A stretch of DNA of 5,903 nucleotides from JBBQSN01 sp038213835 (GTDB lineage: Bacteria > Actinomycetota > Actinomycetes > Actinomycetales > CAWJMD01), in the NCBI GenBank assembly GCA_038213835.1, contig JBBQSN010000186.1:1-5903 (forward strand), read 5' to 3'. Below are positions 1 through 5,522 of this stretch, in pieces. The first letter of the stretch is position 1. Every line of letters begins with the position of its first letter. The translations under genes and the position numbers were made by a program. Under the pieces are notes generated by a model. It ran no database searches. It had not been told where the DNA came from and saw only the letters and a program-made list of their open reading frames with translations.

Positions 1-248
1 ACCACCTCGGCGGTCAGGTCGTCCGCGGTGGGCCCCAGCCCCCCGGTGGTGATCACGAGCTGGTGGTCGGCGGCCAGGAACCGGATCGCCCCGGCGAGGT
101 CCTCACGTCGGTCGCCCACCACGACCACCCGGCCCACGTCCACCCCGAGCAGCCGCAGGCGCTCGGCCAGCCACGGACCGTTGGCGTCGGCCACCCGCCC
201 GGTGAGGACCTCCGTGCCGGTGACGACCACTCCCGCGCGTACGACCAT
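1..248 (-). CDS. cinA: CinA-family protein, N-terminal part (truncated by window edge)
   Basis: The reverse strand from an ATG at 248 reads into the window edge, giving 82 residues of an N-terminus. It begins MVVRAGVVVTGTEVLTGRV and later has ITTGGLGPTADDLTAE. These are the hallmark segments of the molybdopterin-binding-like (MoCF, COG1058) domain of CinA. Known of the family: full-length CinA joins this domain to a C-terminal NMN deamidase (PncC) domain that turns NMN into NaMN; the N-terminal domain is linked to ADP-ribose pyrophosphatase activity in some species. Whether the C-terminal domain is present here cannot be seen. The ATG is chosen because the family start motif follows at once. 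There is no good Shine-Dalgarno, but a TACGAT box sits seven bases upstream, so leaderless translation is possible. It lies 19 bases after the stop of the VOC gene and may also be cotranscribed with it. Confidence 0.88.
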   Translation of the reverse strand, partial: MVVRAGVVVTGTEVLTGRVADANGPWLAERLRLLGVDVGRVVVVGDRREDLAGAIRFLAADHQLVITTGGLGPTADDLTAEV

Positions 249-255
249 GGCCCCG

Positions 256-261
256 ATCGTA
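256..261 (-). promoter_or_regulatory. Candidate -10 box for leaderless cinA transcript
   Basis: The reverse strand reads TACGAT, a good TAnnnT -10 element, followed by seven bases and then the cinA ATG. That spacing would put the transcription start at or next to the A of the start codon. No convincing -35 is visible. It sits in the short VOC-cinA gap and would give cinA its own promoter inside the apparent operon. Confidence 0.45.
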
Positions 262-267
262 GGCCGC

Positions 268-759
268 TCAGCCCGGGTGGACCCCGGCAGCCGTGGCGGC
301 GTCGGCGGCGGCCTCGAGGTCGGCGACGACGATGCGGTCCATGCTGAGCATCGCCTGCAGCGCGGCCCGGGACCGGTCAGGGTCGGGATCGCCGAGCAGC
401 TCGCCGAGGCGGGTGGGGACGATCTGCCAGGACAGGCCGAACCGGTCGCGCAGCCAGCCGCACCGTGACTCCTCACCGCCGGCGACCAGGGCGTCCCAGT
501 AGTAGTCGACCTCGGACTGGTCCGCGCAGGACACCGAGATCGAGACGGCCTCGGTGAAGTGGTGGCCGGTGCCGCCGTTGATGCCCCGGAACGGCATGCC
601 GTCGAGGGTCCACTCCGCTCCCAGCACGGTGCCGTCGGGGTTGCGGACGACCTCGCCGACCGACGAACGAGGGAACAGCGACGTCCAGAACGCCACGGCG
701 TCCTCGAGGTCGTCGTCGAGCCACAGGCAGGTGCTCAGGGGCGTCGCGGTGGTGGTCAC
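268..759 (-). CDS. VOC superfamily protein, PhnB / 3-demethylubiquinone methyltransferase-like fold
   Basis: The product has 163 residues and matches the PF06983 type of the glyoxalase/VOC fold. An early segment TCLWLDDDLEDAVAFW is followed by FRGINGG (about 57-63), then SEVDYYWDALVAGGEE, and then the signature CGWLRDRFGLSWQIVP at 100-115. Despite the old family name, such proteins are not methyltransferases and most have no known reaction; a cytosolic small-molecule binding or metal-dependent role is all that can be inferred. The start is GTG at 759, supported by GAGAGG seven bases upstream. The C-terminal tail (about 135-163) is alanine-rich and probably helical. The gene diverges from nadE across 84 bases and precedes cinA by 19 bases on the same strand. 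Confidence 0.88.
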   Translation of the reverse strand: MTTTATPLSTCLWLDDDLEDAVAFWTSLFPRSSVGEVVRNPDGTVLGAEWTLDGMPFRGINGGTGHHFTEAVSISVSCADQSEVDYYWDALVAGGEESRCGWLRDRFGLSWQIVPTRLGELLGDPDPDRSRAALQAMLSMDRIVVADLEAAADAATAAGVHPG

Positions 760-827
760 GGTCGTTCCTCTCGTCGGTGCTGGTGCTGGGAGGACCGGCG
801 GGTGGGCCCGGAGTCATCGGCGCGGCG

Positions 828-833
828 ACCCTA
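828..833 (-). promoter_or_regulatory. Candidate -10 box for the VOC-cinA unit
   Basis: The reverse strand reads TAGGGT, matching TAnnnT. It would start transcription near 821 and give a leader of roughly 60 bases before the GTG at 759. It overlaps the forward-strand box of nadE by two bases. No recognisable -35 lies at 17 bases. Confidence 0.3.
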
Positions 834-837
834 GAGT
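832..837 (+). promoter_or_regulatory. Candidate -10 box for leaderless nadE transcript
   Basis: TAGAGT matches TAnnnT and ends six bases before the nadE GTG, so the predicted transcription start coincides with the first base of the start codon. The only Shine-Dalgarno-like bases nearby (GAG) are weak, which fits a leaderless message, a common arrangement in actinobacteria. No clear -35 is seen. Confidence 0.5.
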
Positions 838-843
838 GAGCGC

Positions 844-2907
844 GTGGACTTCTTCTCCGCCTACGCCCACGGGTTCGCCCGCGTGGCGGCGTGCACCCTG
901 CCGGTGGCCCTGGCCGATCCGGCGGAGAACGCACGCCGCGTGCTCGCGCAGGCACGTGCCTGCCACGACGACGCCGTTGCGGTCGCGGTCTTCCCCGAGC
1001 TGTGCCTGTCCGGGTACTCGTTGGAGGACCTCCTGCTGCAGGACACCCTGCTCGAGGCCGTGGAGCGGGCCGTCGACGACGTCGTCGAGGGGTCGCGCGG
1101 GTTGCTGCCGGTGCTGCTGGTGGGGGCCCCCGTGGTCGCCGGCAACCGGCTGCTCAACTGCGCGCTGGTCGTGCACGACGGCGAGCTGCTCGGTGTCGTG
1201 CCGAAGGCGAACCTGCCCAACTACCGCGAGTTCTACGAGCGTCGTCACTTCGCTCCCGGGGACGACCTGGCCGGGGCCGAGGTCACGCTCGCCGGGCGGA
1301 CCGCCCCCCTCGGCCCCGACCTGCTCTTCGAGGCGAGCGACGTCCGCGGTCTGGTCCTGCACGTCGAGGTCTGCGAGGACCTGTGGGTGCCGGTGCCACC
1401 GAGCGCGGAGGCGGCGCTCGCAGGCGCCACGGTCCTGGCGAACCTCTCGGGCAGCCCGATCACAGTGGCTCGCGCCGAGGACCGACGCCTGCTTGTCCGC
1501 AGCGCCAGCGCGCGCTGCACCGCGGCCTACATCTACGCCGCCGCGGGGGAGGGGGAGTCCAGCACGGACCTCTCCTGGGACGGGCAGACCATGGTCTACG
1601 AGCTCGGGGAGCTGCTCGCGGAGGAGGAGCGGTTCCCCGTGGGAGCACGTCGCGCCGTGGCCGACGTGGACCTGGACAGGTTGCGTCAGGAGCGGCTGCG
1701 GACCGGGACCTTCGACGACAACCGGCGTACGCACGCCGACCGCGTGTCCCGCCTGCGGCGGGTGGCGTTCACCCTCGGGCCCCCTGCGGGAGACGTCGGG
1801 CTGCGTCGCACGGTGGACCGGTTCCCGTTCGTGCCCGACGACCCTGCACGGCTGGCCCAGGACTGCTACGAGGCCTACGAGATCCAGGTCACCGCGCTGG
1901 AGCGGCGGCTGACGGCGATCGGCGGACCGAAGGCGGTGATCGGGGTCAGCGGAGGCCTGGACTCGACCCACGCCCTGATCGTGGCGACCCGGGCGATGGA
2001 CCGTCTGGGACGACCGCGCAGCGACGTCCACGCCTTCTCGATGCCGGGCTTCGCGACGAGCGGGAGCACCCGGTCGTTGGCCACGCGGCTGGCCGCGGCC
2101 CTGGGCGTCACGTTCGAGGAGATCGACATCCGTCCCGCGGCCGGCCAGCTGCTGGCCGACCTGGGGCACCCGGCGGGGCGCGGGGAGGAGGTCTACGACG
2201 TCACCTTCGAGAACGTCCAGGCCGGCCTGCGCTACGACTACCTGTTCCGCCTGGCCAACCACCGGGGCGGGATCGTGGTGGGCACCGGTGACCTCTCCGA
2301 GCTGGCGCTCGGCTGGTGCACGTACGGCATCGGTGACCAGATGTCGCACTACAACGTGAACGCCGGGGTGCCCAAGACGCTGATCCAGCACCTGATCCGC
2401 TGGGTGGCCGACTCGGGCCAGCATCACGAGGAGACGAACGCCCTGCTCCGCGAGATCGTCGAGCAGGAGATCTCCCCGGAGCTGGTGCCGGCCGCCGAGG
2501 GTGAGCGCCCCCAGTCCACCGAGGACGCCGTGGGACCGTATGCCCTGCAGGACTTCACGCTGTACCAGATGGTGCGGCACGGGGCCCGTCCCAGCCGGGT
2601 CGCCTTCCTGGCCTGGCACGCCTGGCGCGACGCCGAGGCGGGCGAGTGGCCGCCGGGGTTCCCCGAGGCACGCCGGACGGCGTACGACCTGGCGACGGTG
2701 CGCCACTGGCTGGGGGTCTTCTGCCGGCGCTTCTTCGCTAGCCAGTTCAAGCGCTCCGCGCTGCCGAACGGGCCCAAGGTCAGCCCCGGAGGCTCGATGT
2801 CGCCGCGCGGTGACTGGCGGATGCCGTCCGATGCCTCGCCGACCGCCTGGCTGGCCGAGCTGGAGGCGAACGTCCCGAGCCGCGCGCCCGGCGAGGACGA
2901 CCGGTGA
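844..2907 (+). CDS. nadE: Glutamine-dependent NAD+ synthetase
   Basis: This 687-residue enzyme converts nicotinate adenine dinucleotide to NAD+ using ATP and glutamine, the last step of NAD+ synthesis, in the cytosol. The N-terminal nitrilase-type glutaminase domain (about 5-290) shows the full triad: E52 in AVFPELCLSGYS, K121 in VVPKANLPNYREFYE and C177 in VEVCEDLW. The C-terminal ATP-pyrophosphatase domain (about 335-650) has the P-loop SGGLDST at 369-375, then GTGDLSELALGW and SHYNVNAGVPKTLI, and ends with SQFKRSALPNGPKV. Length and motif order agree closely with the well-studied Mycobacterium tuberculosis enzyme as I recall it, so the gene looks intact. GTG at 844 is chosen because the residues after it (MDFFSAYAHGFARVAACT) match the family N-terminus. 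It is divergent from the VOC gene and translationally coupled to the following amidotransferase gene. Confidence 0.98.
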   Translation: MDFFSAYAHGFARVAACTLPVALADPAENARRVLAQARACHDDAVAVAVFPELCLSGYSLEDLLLQDTLLEAVERAVDDVVEGSRGLLPVLLVGAPVVAGNRLLNCALVVHDGELLGVVPKANLPNYREFYERRHFAPGDDLAGAEVTLAGRTAPLGPDLLFEASDVRGLVLHVEVCEDLWVPVPPSAEAALAGATVLANLSGSPITVARAEDRRLLVRSASARCTAAYIYAAAGEGESSTDLSWDGQTMVYELGELLAEEERFPVGARRAVADVDLDRLRQERLRTGTFDDNRRTHADRVSRLRRVAFTLGPPAGDVGLRRTVDRFPFVPDDPARLAQDCYEAYEIQVTALERRLTAIGGPKAVIGVSGGLDSTHALIVATRAMDRLGRPRSDVHAFSMPGFATSGSTRSLATRLAAALGVTFEEIDIRPAAGQLLADLGHPAGRGEEVYDVTFENVQAGLRYDYLFRLANHRGGIVVGTGDLSELALGWCTYGIGDQMSHYNVNAGVPKTLIQHLIRWVADSGQHHEETNALLREIVEQEISPELVPAAEGERPQSTEDAVGPYALQDFTLYQMVRHGARPSRVAFLAWHAWRDAEAGEWPPGFPEARRTAYDLATVRHWLGVFCRRFFASQFKRSALPNGPKVSPGGSMSPRGDWRMPSDASPTAWLAELEANVPSRAPGEDDR

Positions 2908-3626
2908 GCGCCGCGCCCGCGGTCCGGGTGCTGGTCGTCGAGCACGAGGCGGACGCTCCCGCGGCGTGGTTCGGCCGGTGGCTCGTCGATGCCGGGGCCG
3001 TGCTCGACGTGTGCCGGCCCTACCTCGGCCAGGACCTGCCCACCGACCTCGCCGACCACGACGCGCTGGTGGTGCTCGGTGGCGAGATGGGGGCCACCGA
3101 CGACCACGTGCCGTGGATCGCGCCCACCCGTGCCCTCGTCCTACGGGCCGCCCAGGACGGGGTGCCGACGCTCGGCATCTGCCTCGGCCACCAGCTGTGC
3201 GCGGTCGCCCTCGGTGGGGAGGTCGCCCGAAACCCGCGCGGTCAGCAGATGGGTCTGCTCGACGTCGGCTGGGTCGACGACGCCGCGGCCGACCCGCTGT
3301 TCGGGGTGGTGGGCGCCGCCGCCCACGCCGTGCACTGGAACGACGACGTCGTGACCGACCTGCCCGAGGGGGCCCGGGTGCTGGCCCGCGCCCCCGGCGG
3401 CGAGGTCCAGGCCGCCCGCCTGGCCGGCTCGGTGTGGGGCGTCCAGCTGCACCCGGAGGTGGACGAGGGGATCGTGGCCTCCTGGGCGCACGGCGCCCGC
3501 GAGGTGCACGGCGACGTCGCCGTCGACGAGGCGCTGGCCCGCGTGGCAGCGGCCCGCGACGAGCTGCACTCCTCCTGGCGGCCGCTCGCCGAGGCGCTGG
3601 TCCGGCTCGCCGGCGACCGCCCCTGA
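2904..3626 (+). CDS. Class I glutamine amidotransferase (GMP synthase-like GATase domain), stand-alone
   Basis: The product has 240 residues and is a stand-alone class I glutaminase domain of the COG0518 type. The nucleophile elbow GICLGHQ carries C93; the oxyanion-strand segment LGGEMGATDD lies at 58-67; the histidine and glutamate of the triad are H183 and E185 in WGVQLHPEVD. All three catalytic residues are present, so glutamine hydrolysis is likely. No synthetase domain is fused, and the acceptor of the ammonia or the true substrate is unknown. The GTG start overlaps the nadE TGA by four bases (GTGA), which implies translational coupling. NadE already has its own glutaminase, so this protein is probably not its ammonia source. 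Stand-alone members also include gamma-glutamyl hydrolase-like enzymes, so this one could act on a glutamylated or other amide compound. Confidence 0.93.
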   Translation: MSAAPAVRVLVVEHEADAPAAWFGRWLVDAGAVLDVCRPYLGQDLPTDLADHDALVVLGGEMGATDDHVPWIAPTRALVLRAAQDGVPTLGICLGHQLCAVALGGEVARNPRGQQMGLLDVGWVDDAAADPLFGVVGAAAHAVHWNDDVVTDLPEGARVLARAPGGEVQAARLAGSVWGVQLHPEVDEGIVASWAHGAREVHGDVAVDEALARVAAARDELHSSWRPLAEALVRLAGDRP

Positions 3627-3653
3627 TGCGCGGGCGTCCCACCCGGACGTGCC

Positions 3654-3685
3654 CGTAGCCGGACCGCGGGCGCGGTCCGGCTACG
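3654..3685. terminator. Strong hairpin between convergent genes
   Basis: A perfect 14-bp inverted repeat (arms starting CGTAGCCGGACC at 3654-3667 and ending GGTCCGGCTACG at 3672-3685) closes a GGGC loop. It lies 28 bases after the amidotransferase stop. There is no U-tract on either strand, as is common for terminator hairpins in high-G+C actinobacteria. It could serve both strands. Confidence 0.75.
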
Positions 3686-3695
3686 AGACGGTAGG

Positions 3696-3714
3696 CGCCG
3701 TGGGGACCACGGCG
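3696..3714. terminator. Second hairpin between convergent genes
   Basis: The arms CGCCGTGG and CCACGGCG form an 8-bp stem with a three-base loop. The hairpin is 15 bases beyond the stop of the leftward secreted-protein gene, the right distance for its own terminator. No U-tract follows. Confidence 0.55.
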
Positions 3715-3729
3715 GCGGTGGCGGATCGG

Positions 3730-4218
3730 TCAGCAGACGACCCTCAGCAGGTAGTTGCCCTCCGCGGCTCCGAAGGAGTCCACGGCGATCCGGTAGGTGA
3801 CGTCTCGCGAGGCGTCGAAGCTGACGCGACTGGTGAGACTGCCGCCATTGTCGTCGTTCGCGGCGATGGGGGAGAGCCGCGCGAGGCGCTTGCCGCGGTA
3901 GACCGCGAGGATGGTGTCGAAGTCGCTCCCGTTGGTCCTCATCACGGCGGTGCCGTTCCTCGGGGCCTTCCACTTGAACCAGACCGACTGCAGCGGCAGC
4001 GACCCGGCGCTGAAGTGGGCCGGCTCGTTGGTCTCCCCGGTGGCCTCGACGTTGTCGCCCTCATGGGAGGCGTCGCAGCGCTCGGACGTGAGGTCGACGG
4101 CCCGGTTGAACAGGTCGTTCCGCGGCTCGGCGGCGTGGGCCGGCACTGTGGCGAGCCCGCTGAGCAGGCCGGCGGCGAGGACCGGAGCGGTCAGGGCGCG
4201 AAGGGTGGATCGGTTCAT
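3730..4218 (-). CDS. Small secreted protein with a single PPC-like beta-sandwich module
   Basis: The product has 162 residues. A Sec signal peptide is clear: basic MNRSTLR, a hydrophobic core to about 25, and AHA before a likely cleavage at 29/30. The mature part resembles bacterial pre-peptidase C-terminal (PPC)-like modules: NDLFNRAVDL near its start, SVWFKWKAP (78-86), GSDFDTILAVY (97-107), NDD (121-123), SRVSF (130-134), YRIAVD (142-147) and GNYLLR (154-159). Such modules are usually accessory repeats in larger secreted enzymes or surface proteins; here one forms the whole mature protein, with no catalytic domain. The mature protein has two cysteines, C48 and the C-terminal C162, which could pair as a disulfide. 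GGAG seven bases before the ATG is a good ribosome site. The gene is convergent with the amidotransferase. Function is unknown; extracellular binding is an inference. Confidence 0.85.
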   Translation of the reverse strand: MNRSTLRALTAPVLAAGLLSGLATVPAHAAEPRNDLFNRAVDLTSERCDASHEGDNVEATGETNEPAHFSAGSLPLQSVWFKWKAPRNGTAVMRTNGSDFDTILAVYRGKRLARLSPIAANDDNGGSLTSRVSFDASRDVTYRIAVDSFGAAEGNYLLRVVC

Positions 4219-4240
4219 GACGTTCTCCTGATGGTGTGGT

Positions 4241-4256
4241 CGCCGCGGACGCGGCG
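4241..4256. promoter_or_regulatory. Compact inverted repeat in the leader of the PPC-like gene
   Basis: CGCCGCG and CGCGGCG are separated by two bases, giving a near-perfect 16-bp palindrome, or as RNA a 6-bp stem with a four-base loop. It ends 22 bases before the ATG at 4218, upstream of the ribosome site. It may be an operator or a 5' leader hairpin; the sequence does not decide between them. Confidence 0.4.
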
Positions 4257-4265
4257 GGATGGGTG

Positions 4266-4318
4266 TGCGGGTGGTGCGGGTGGTGCGGGTGGTGCGGGTG
4301 GTGCGGTGGTGCGGGTGA
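4266..4318. repeat. 9-bp tandem repeat, unit TGCGGGTGG
   Basis: Four perfect copies of TGCGGGTGG run from 4266 to 4301, followed by an 8-bp copy missing one G (4302-4309) and a ninth-base variant ending in A (4310-4318). The plus strand has GGG runs spaced by six bases, fitting a G-quadruplex pattern. The array lies 48-100 bases upstream of the start of the leftward secreted-protein gene, in its promoter or leader. In three frames it would encode low-complexity peptides, which I do not regard as genes. Confidence 0.9.
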
Positions 4319-4343
4319 TGGCATGGTGGTCCGGAGGTCGGGG

Positions 4344-4357
4344 CGGGCTGCGGCCCG
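4344..4357. terminator. Weak GC hairpin after the 80-residue gene
   Basis: CGGGC and GCCCG flank a four-base loop, 14 bases past the stop of the leftward gene ending at 4372. The stem is only 5 bp and there is no U-tract, so termination here is uncertain. The 153-base gap containing it holds no gene that I can support. Confidence 0.25.
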
Positions 4358-4371
4358 GTCCTGGCTCCCGG

Positions 4372-4614
4372 CTAGACACGGGCCGGCTCCGGCTCAGCCG
4401 GCTGCGACCGTCCGGCGCCGACGGCGTCGGCCACGAGCCGCAGGGCAGCAGCGCACTCGCGGTGGCCCGAGACGGTCGCGGGGTAGGTCTCCCAGTAGCG
4501 GACCGTGGCCGCGATGTCCGCGGCGGCGTCCTCCTCGGCCCGGGCGAGCCGGAGCAGCTCGGTGCGCAGCTGCCGCAGCACCAGCGGGGGAAGGTCGCGG
4601 GTCAGGGTGTCCAT
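4372..4614 (-). CDS. Small helical protein of unknown function (80 residues)
   Basis: I do not recognise this protein. It starts MDTLTRDLPPLVLRQLRTEL and ends with a proline- and glutamate-rich tail PAEPEPARV. The central 55 residues alternate charged and hydrophobic positions and look like three amphipathic helices, with one Trp (W41) and one Cys (C54). There is no signal peptide, membrane segment or visible DNA-binding motif. The ATG at 4614 is chosen over the much longer open frame that runs upstream through the Crp-like gene, because GGAG lies nine bases before it and the upstream part is antisense to a firm gene. Third codon positions are nearly all G or C, supporting a real gene. It is divergent from the Crp-like regulator across 192 bases and may be under its control. 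Confidence 0.7.
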   Translation of the reverse strand: MDTLTRDLPPLVLRQLRTELLRLARAEEDAAADIAATVRYWETYPATVSGHRECAAALRLVADAVGAGRSQPAEPEPARV

Positions 4615-4685
4615 CTGGCTCAGCTCCGTTCGTGTCCGGGTCGGGTGGCGCCCGGGTGGTGGTGAGGGTGGTGCTGGGGCGCTAC

Positions 4686-4699
4686 GTCGATGCTGCGAC
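4686..4699. promoter_or_regulatory. Candidate operator, GTCG-N6-CGAC copy 1
   Basis: The dyad GTCG-ATGCTG-CGAC lies in the gap between the 80-residue gene and the Crp-like gene. The four-base arms are exact inverted repeats with a six-base spacer, the same geometry as classical Crp/Fnr sites. It is centred 55 bp from the copy at 4741. Confidence 0.35.
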
Positions 4700-4717
4700 C
4701 GCGCAGACCCCGGCGGT

Positions 4718-4731
4718 GTCCGCGCGCCGAC
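4718..4731. promoter_or_regulatory. Candidate operator, imperfect copy
   Basis: GTCC-GCGCGC-CGAC differs from the GTCG-N6-CGAC dyad at one arm position. With its flanks (GT before, A after) it fits a broader TGTC-N8-GACA symmetry. It lies between the two exact copies upstream of the Crp-like gene. Confidence 0.25.
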
Positions 4732-4740
4732 AGTGCGGAC

Positions 4741-4754
4741 GTCGGGTGCCCGAC
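4741..4754. promoter_or_regulatory. Candidate operator, GTCG-N6-CGAC copy 2
   Basis: GTCGGG-TG-CCCGAC is a perfect 6-bp-arm inverted repeat ending 52 bases before the Crp-like start codon. With flanks it reads GGACGTCGG-N5-CGACAC, which recurs at 5505-5524 downstream of the same gene. Autoregulation by the adjacent regulator is the simplest reading. Confidence 0.45.
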
Positions 4755-4806
4755 ACGCCGACGGCCGTCCCGCCCGTTGACGACCGGGTGGTGGTTGACT
4801 GGCGAG

Positions 4807-5472
4807 GTGGACTGGCCGTTGTTCGACGGGCTGCCCGAGGCCCAGCGACGGAGCCTTGCGGCGGCCAGCCGCCGGCGCACGTTCGCGCGAGGCGAGGTGC
4901 TGTTCCACGAGGGGGACGCCGCGGACTCCCTCCACCAGGTCAGCAGCGGCGCCGTGGCCGTCCGGGTCACCACGGCCGCCGGCGACCTGTGCATGCTGGA
5001 CGTGCTCGGGCCGGGGCGCGTCTTCGGGGAGCTCGGACTGCTGGTCACCCACCGCACCCGTACGGCGACGGCCGTGGCCCTCGGGGCCACCGAGACGCGG
5101 GCGCTCGCGTACACCAGCGTCGATGCGCTCCGCCGTGCCGACCCGTCGGTGGACCGGCTGCTCGCCCAGCTGTTGGCCGACCACGTCGACCGGCTCAGCC
5201 ACCGGCTGCTGGAGGCTCTCTACGTCGGCGTCGACCGCCGGGTGGCGCGACGCCTTCTGGACCTGGTGAAGGTCTACGACGACGGCGCCGGCGGGCCGGT
5301 ACGCATCCCCCTCGCGCAGCGCGAGATCGCCGAGCTCGCCGGGGGGTCGCGGGCGACCGTCAACGAGATCCTGGGCCGGCTGGCCGACCAGGGTGCGGTG
5401 TCGCGCGGCCGCGGCGAGCTGACCGTGCTCGACCGTGCCGTGCTGGTCCGCCGAGCCGGGCTCGACCCCTAG
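4807..5472 (+). CDS. Crp/Fnr-family transcriptional regulator
   Basis: The product has 221 residues, normal for the family. The N-terminal cyclic-nucleotide-binding domain (about 5-120) begins DWPLFDGL and has RGEVLFHEGDAADSLHQVSSGAV, then a phosphate-binding cassette GELGLLVTHRTRTAT at 74-88 that keeps Gly, Glu and the Arg-Thr pair expected for a cyclic nucleotide ligand. A long dimerisation helix follows (about 110-140). The winged helix-turn-helix lies at about 169-205, with recognition helix SRATVNEILGRL. Aligned to E. coli CRP, R180 is kept (R182), but E181 and R185 are replaced by Ala and Glu, so the DNA site should differ from TGTGA-N6-TCACA. No cysteine cluster for an iron-sulfur centre is seen. 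GTG at 4807 is chosen because related actinobacterial proteins begin at MDWPL; there is no clear Shine-Dalgarno. An in-frame TTG at 4795 and ATG at 4690 are less likely. Confidence 0.92.
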   Translation: MDWPLFDGLPEAQRRSLAAASRRRTFARGEVLFHEGDAADSLHQVSSGAVAVRVTTAAGDLCMLDVLGPGRVFGELGLLVTHRTRTATAVALGATETRALAYTSVDALRRADPSVDRLLAQLLADHVDRLSHRLLEALYVGVDRRVARRLLDLVKVYDDGAGGPVRIPLAQREIAELAGGSRATVNEILGRLADQGAVSRGRGELTVLDRAVLVRRAGLDP

Positions 5473-5491
5473 GACCCGCGGCACTGTCGGT

Positions 5492-5516
5492 AGGCCGGCG
5501 TCCGGGACGTCGGCCT
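5492..5516 (+). terminator. Hairpin downstream of the Crp-like gene
   Basis: An 11-bp stem with one G-U pair (arms 5492-5502 and 5506-5516) closes a three-base loop, 19 bases after the stop. There is no U-tract. A second stem, CCTGGC with GCCAGG (core 5514-5519 and 5526-5531), shares bases with its right arm, so the two cannot form together. Confidence 0.55.
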
Positions 5517-5522
5517 GGCGAC
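5509..5522. promoter_or_regulatory. Candidate operator, GTCG-N6-CGAC copy 3
   Basis: GTCG-GCCTGG-CGAC has the same arms and spacer as the copies upstream of the Crp-like gene. The extended form GGACGTCGG-N5-CGACAC at 5505-5524 is identical at every position outside the five-base centre to that at 4737-4756. It overlaps the right arm of the hairpin at 5492-5516. It lies about 100 bases upstream of the promoter of the next gene. Confidence 0.4.

Noticed and set aside
554..1912. 452-codon open frame on the plus strand
   Set aside because: It overlaps the VOC gene antisense and nadE in another frame, and its product is Ser/Arg/Pro-rich without family motifs.
814..3642. 942-codon open frame on the minus strand opposite nadE and the amidotransferase
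   Set aside because: The translation is Arg/Pro/Gly-rich low complexity, typical of the antisense of high-G+C genes. It lies opposite two genes with full catalytic motifs.
4638..4679. Second G-quadruplex candidate upstream of the 80-residue gene
   Set aside because: GGG runs are present, but several spacers exceed seven bases, so it does not meet the usual strict pattern.
4776..4799. Repeated GTTGAC at 18-bp spacing, possibly promoter-like
   Set aside because: No -10 with A in the second position lies at a fitting distance before the Crp-like start. TTGACT six bases before the GTG deviates at that key base.
4690..4806. N-terminal extension of the Crp-like protein from ATG 4690
   Set aside because: The extra 39 residues are Arg/Pro-rich, unlike the family, and would cover the candidate operators. 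Related proteins begin at MDWPL.
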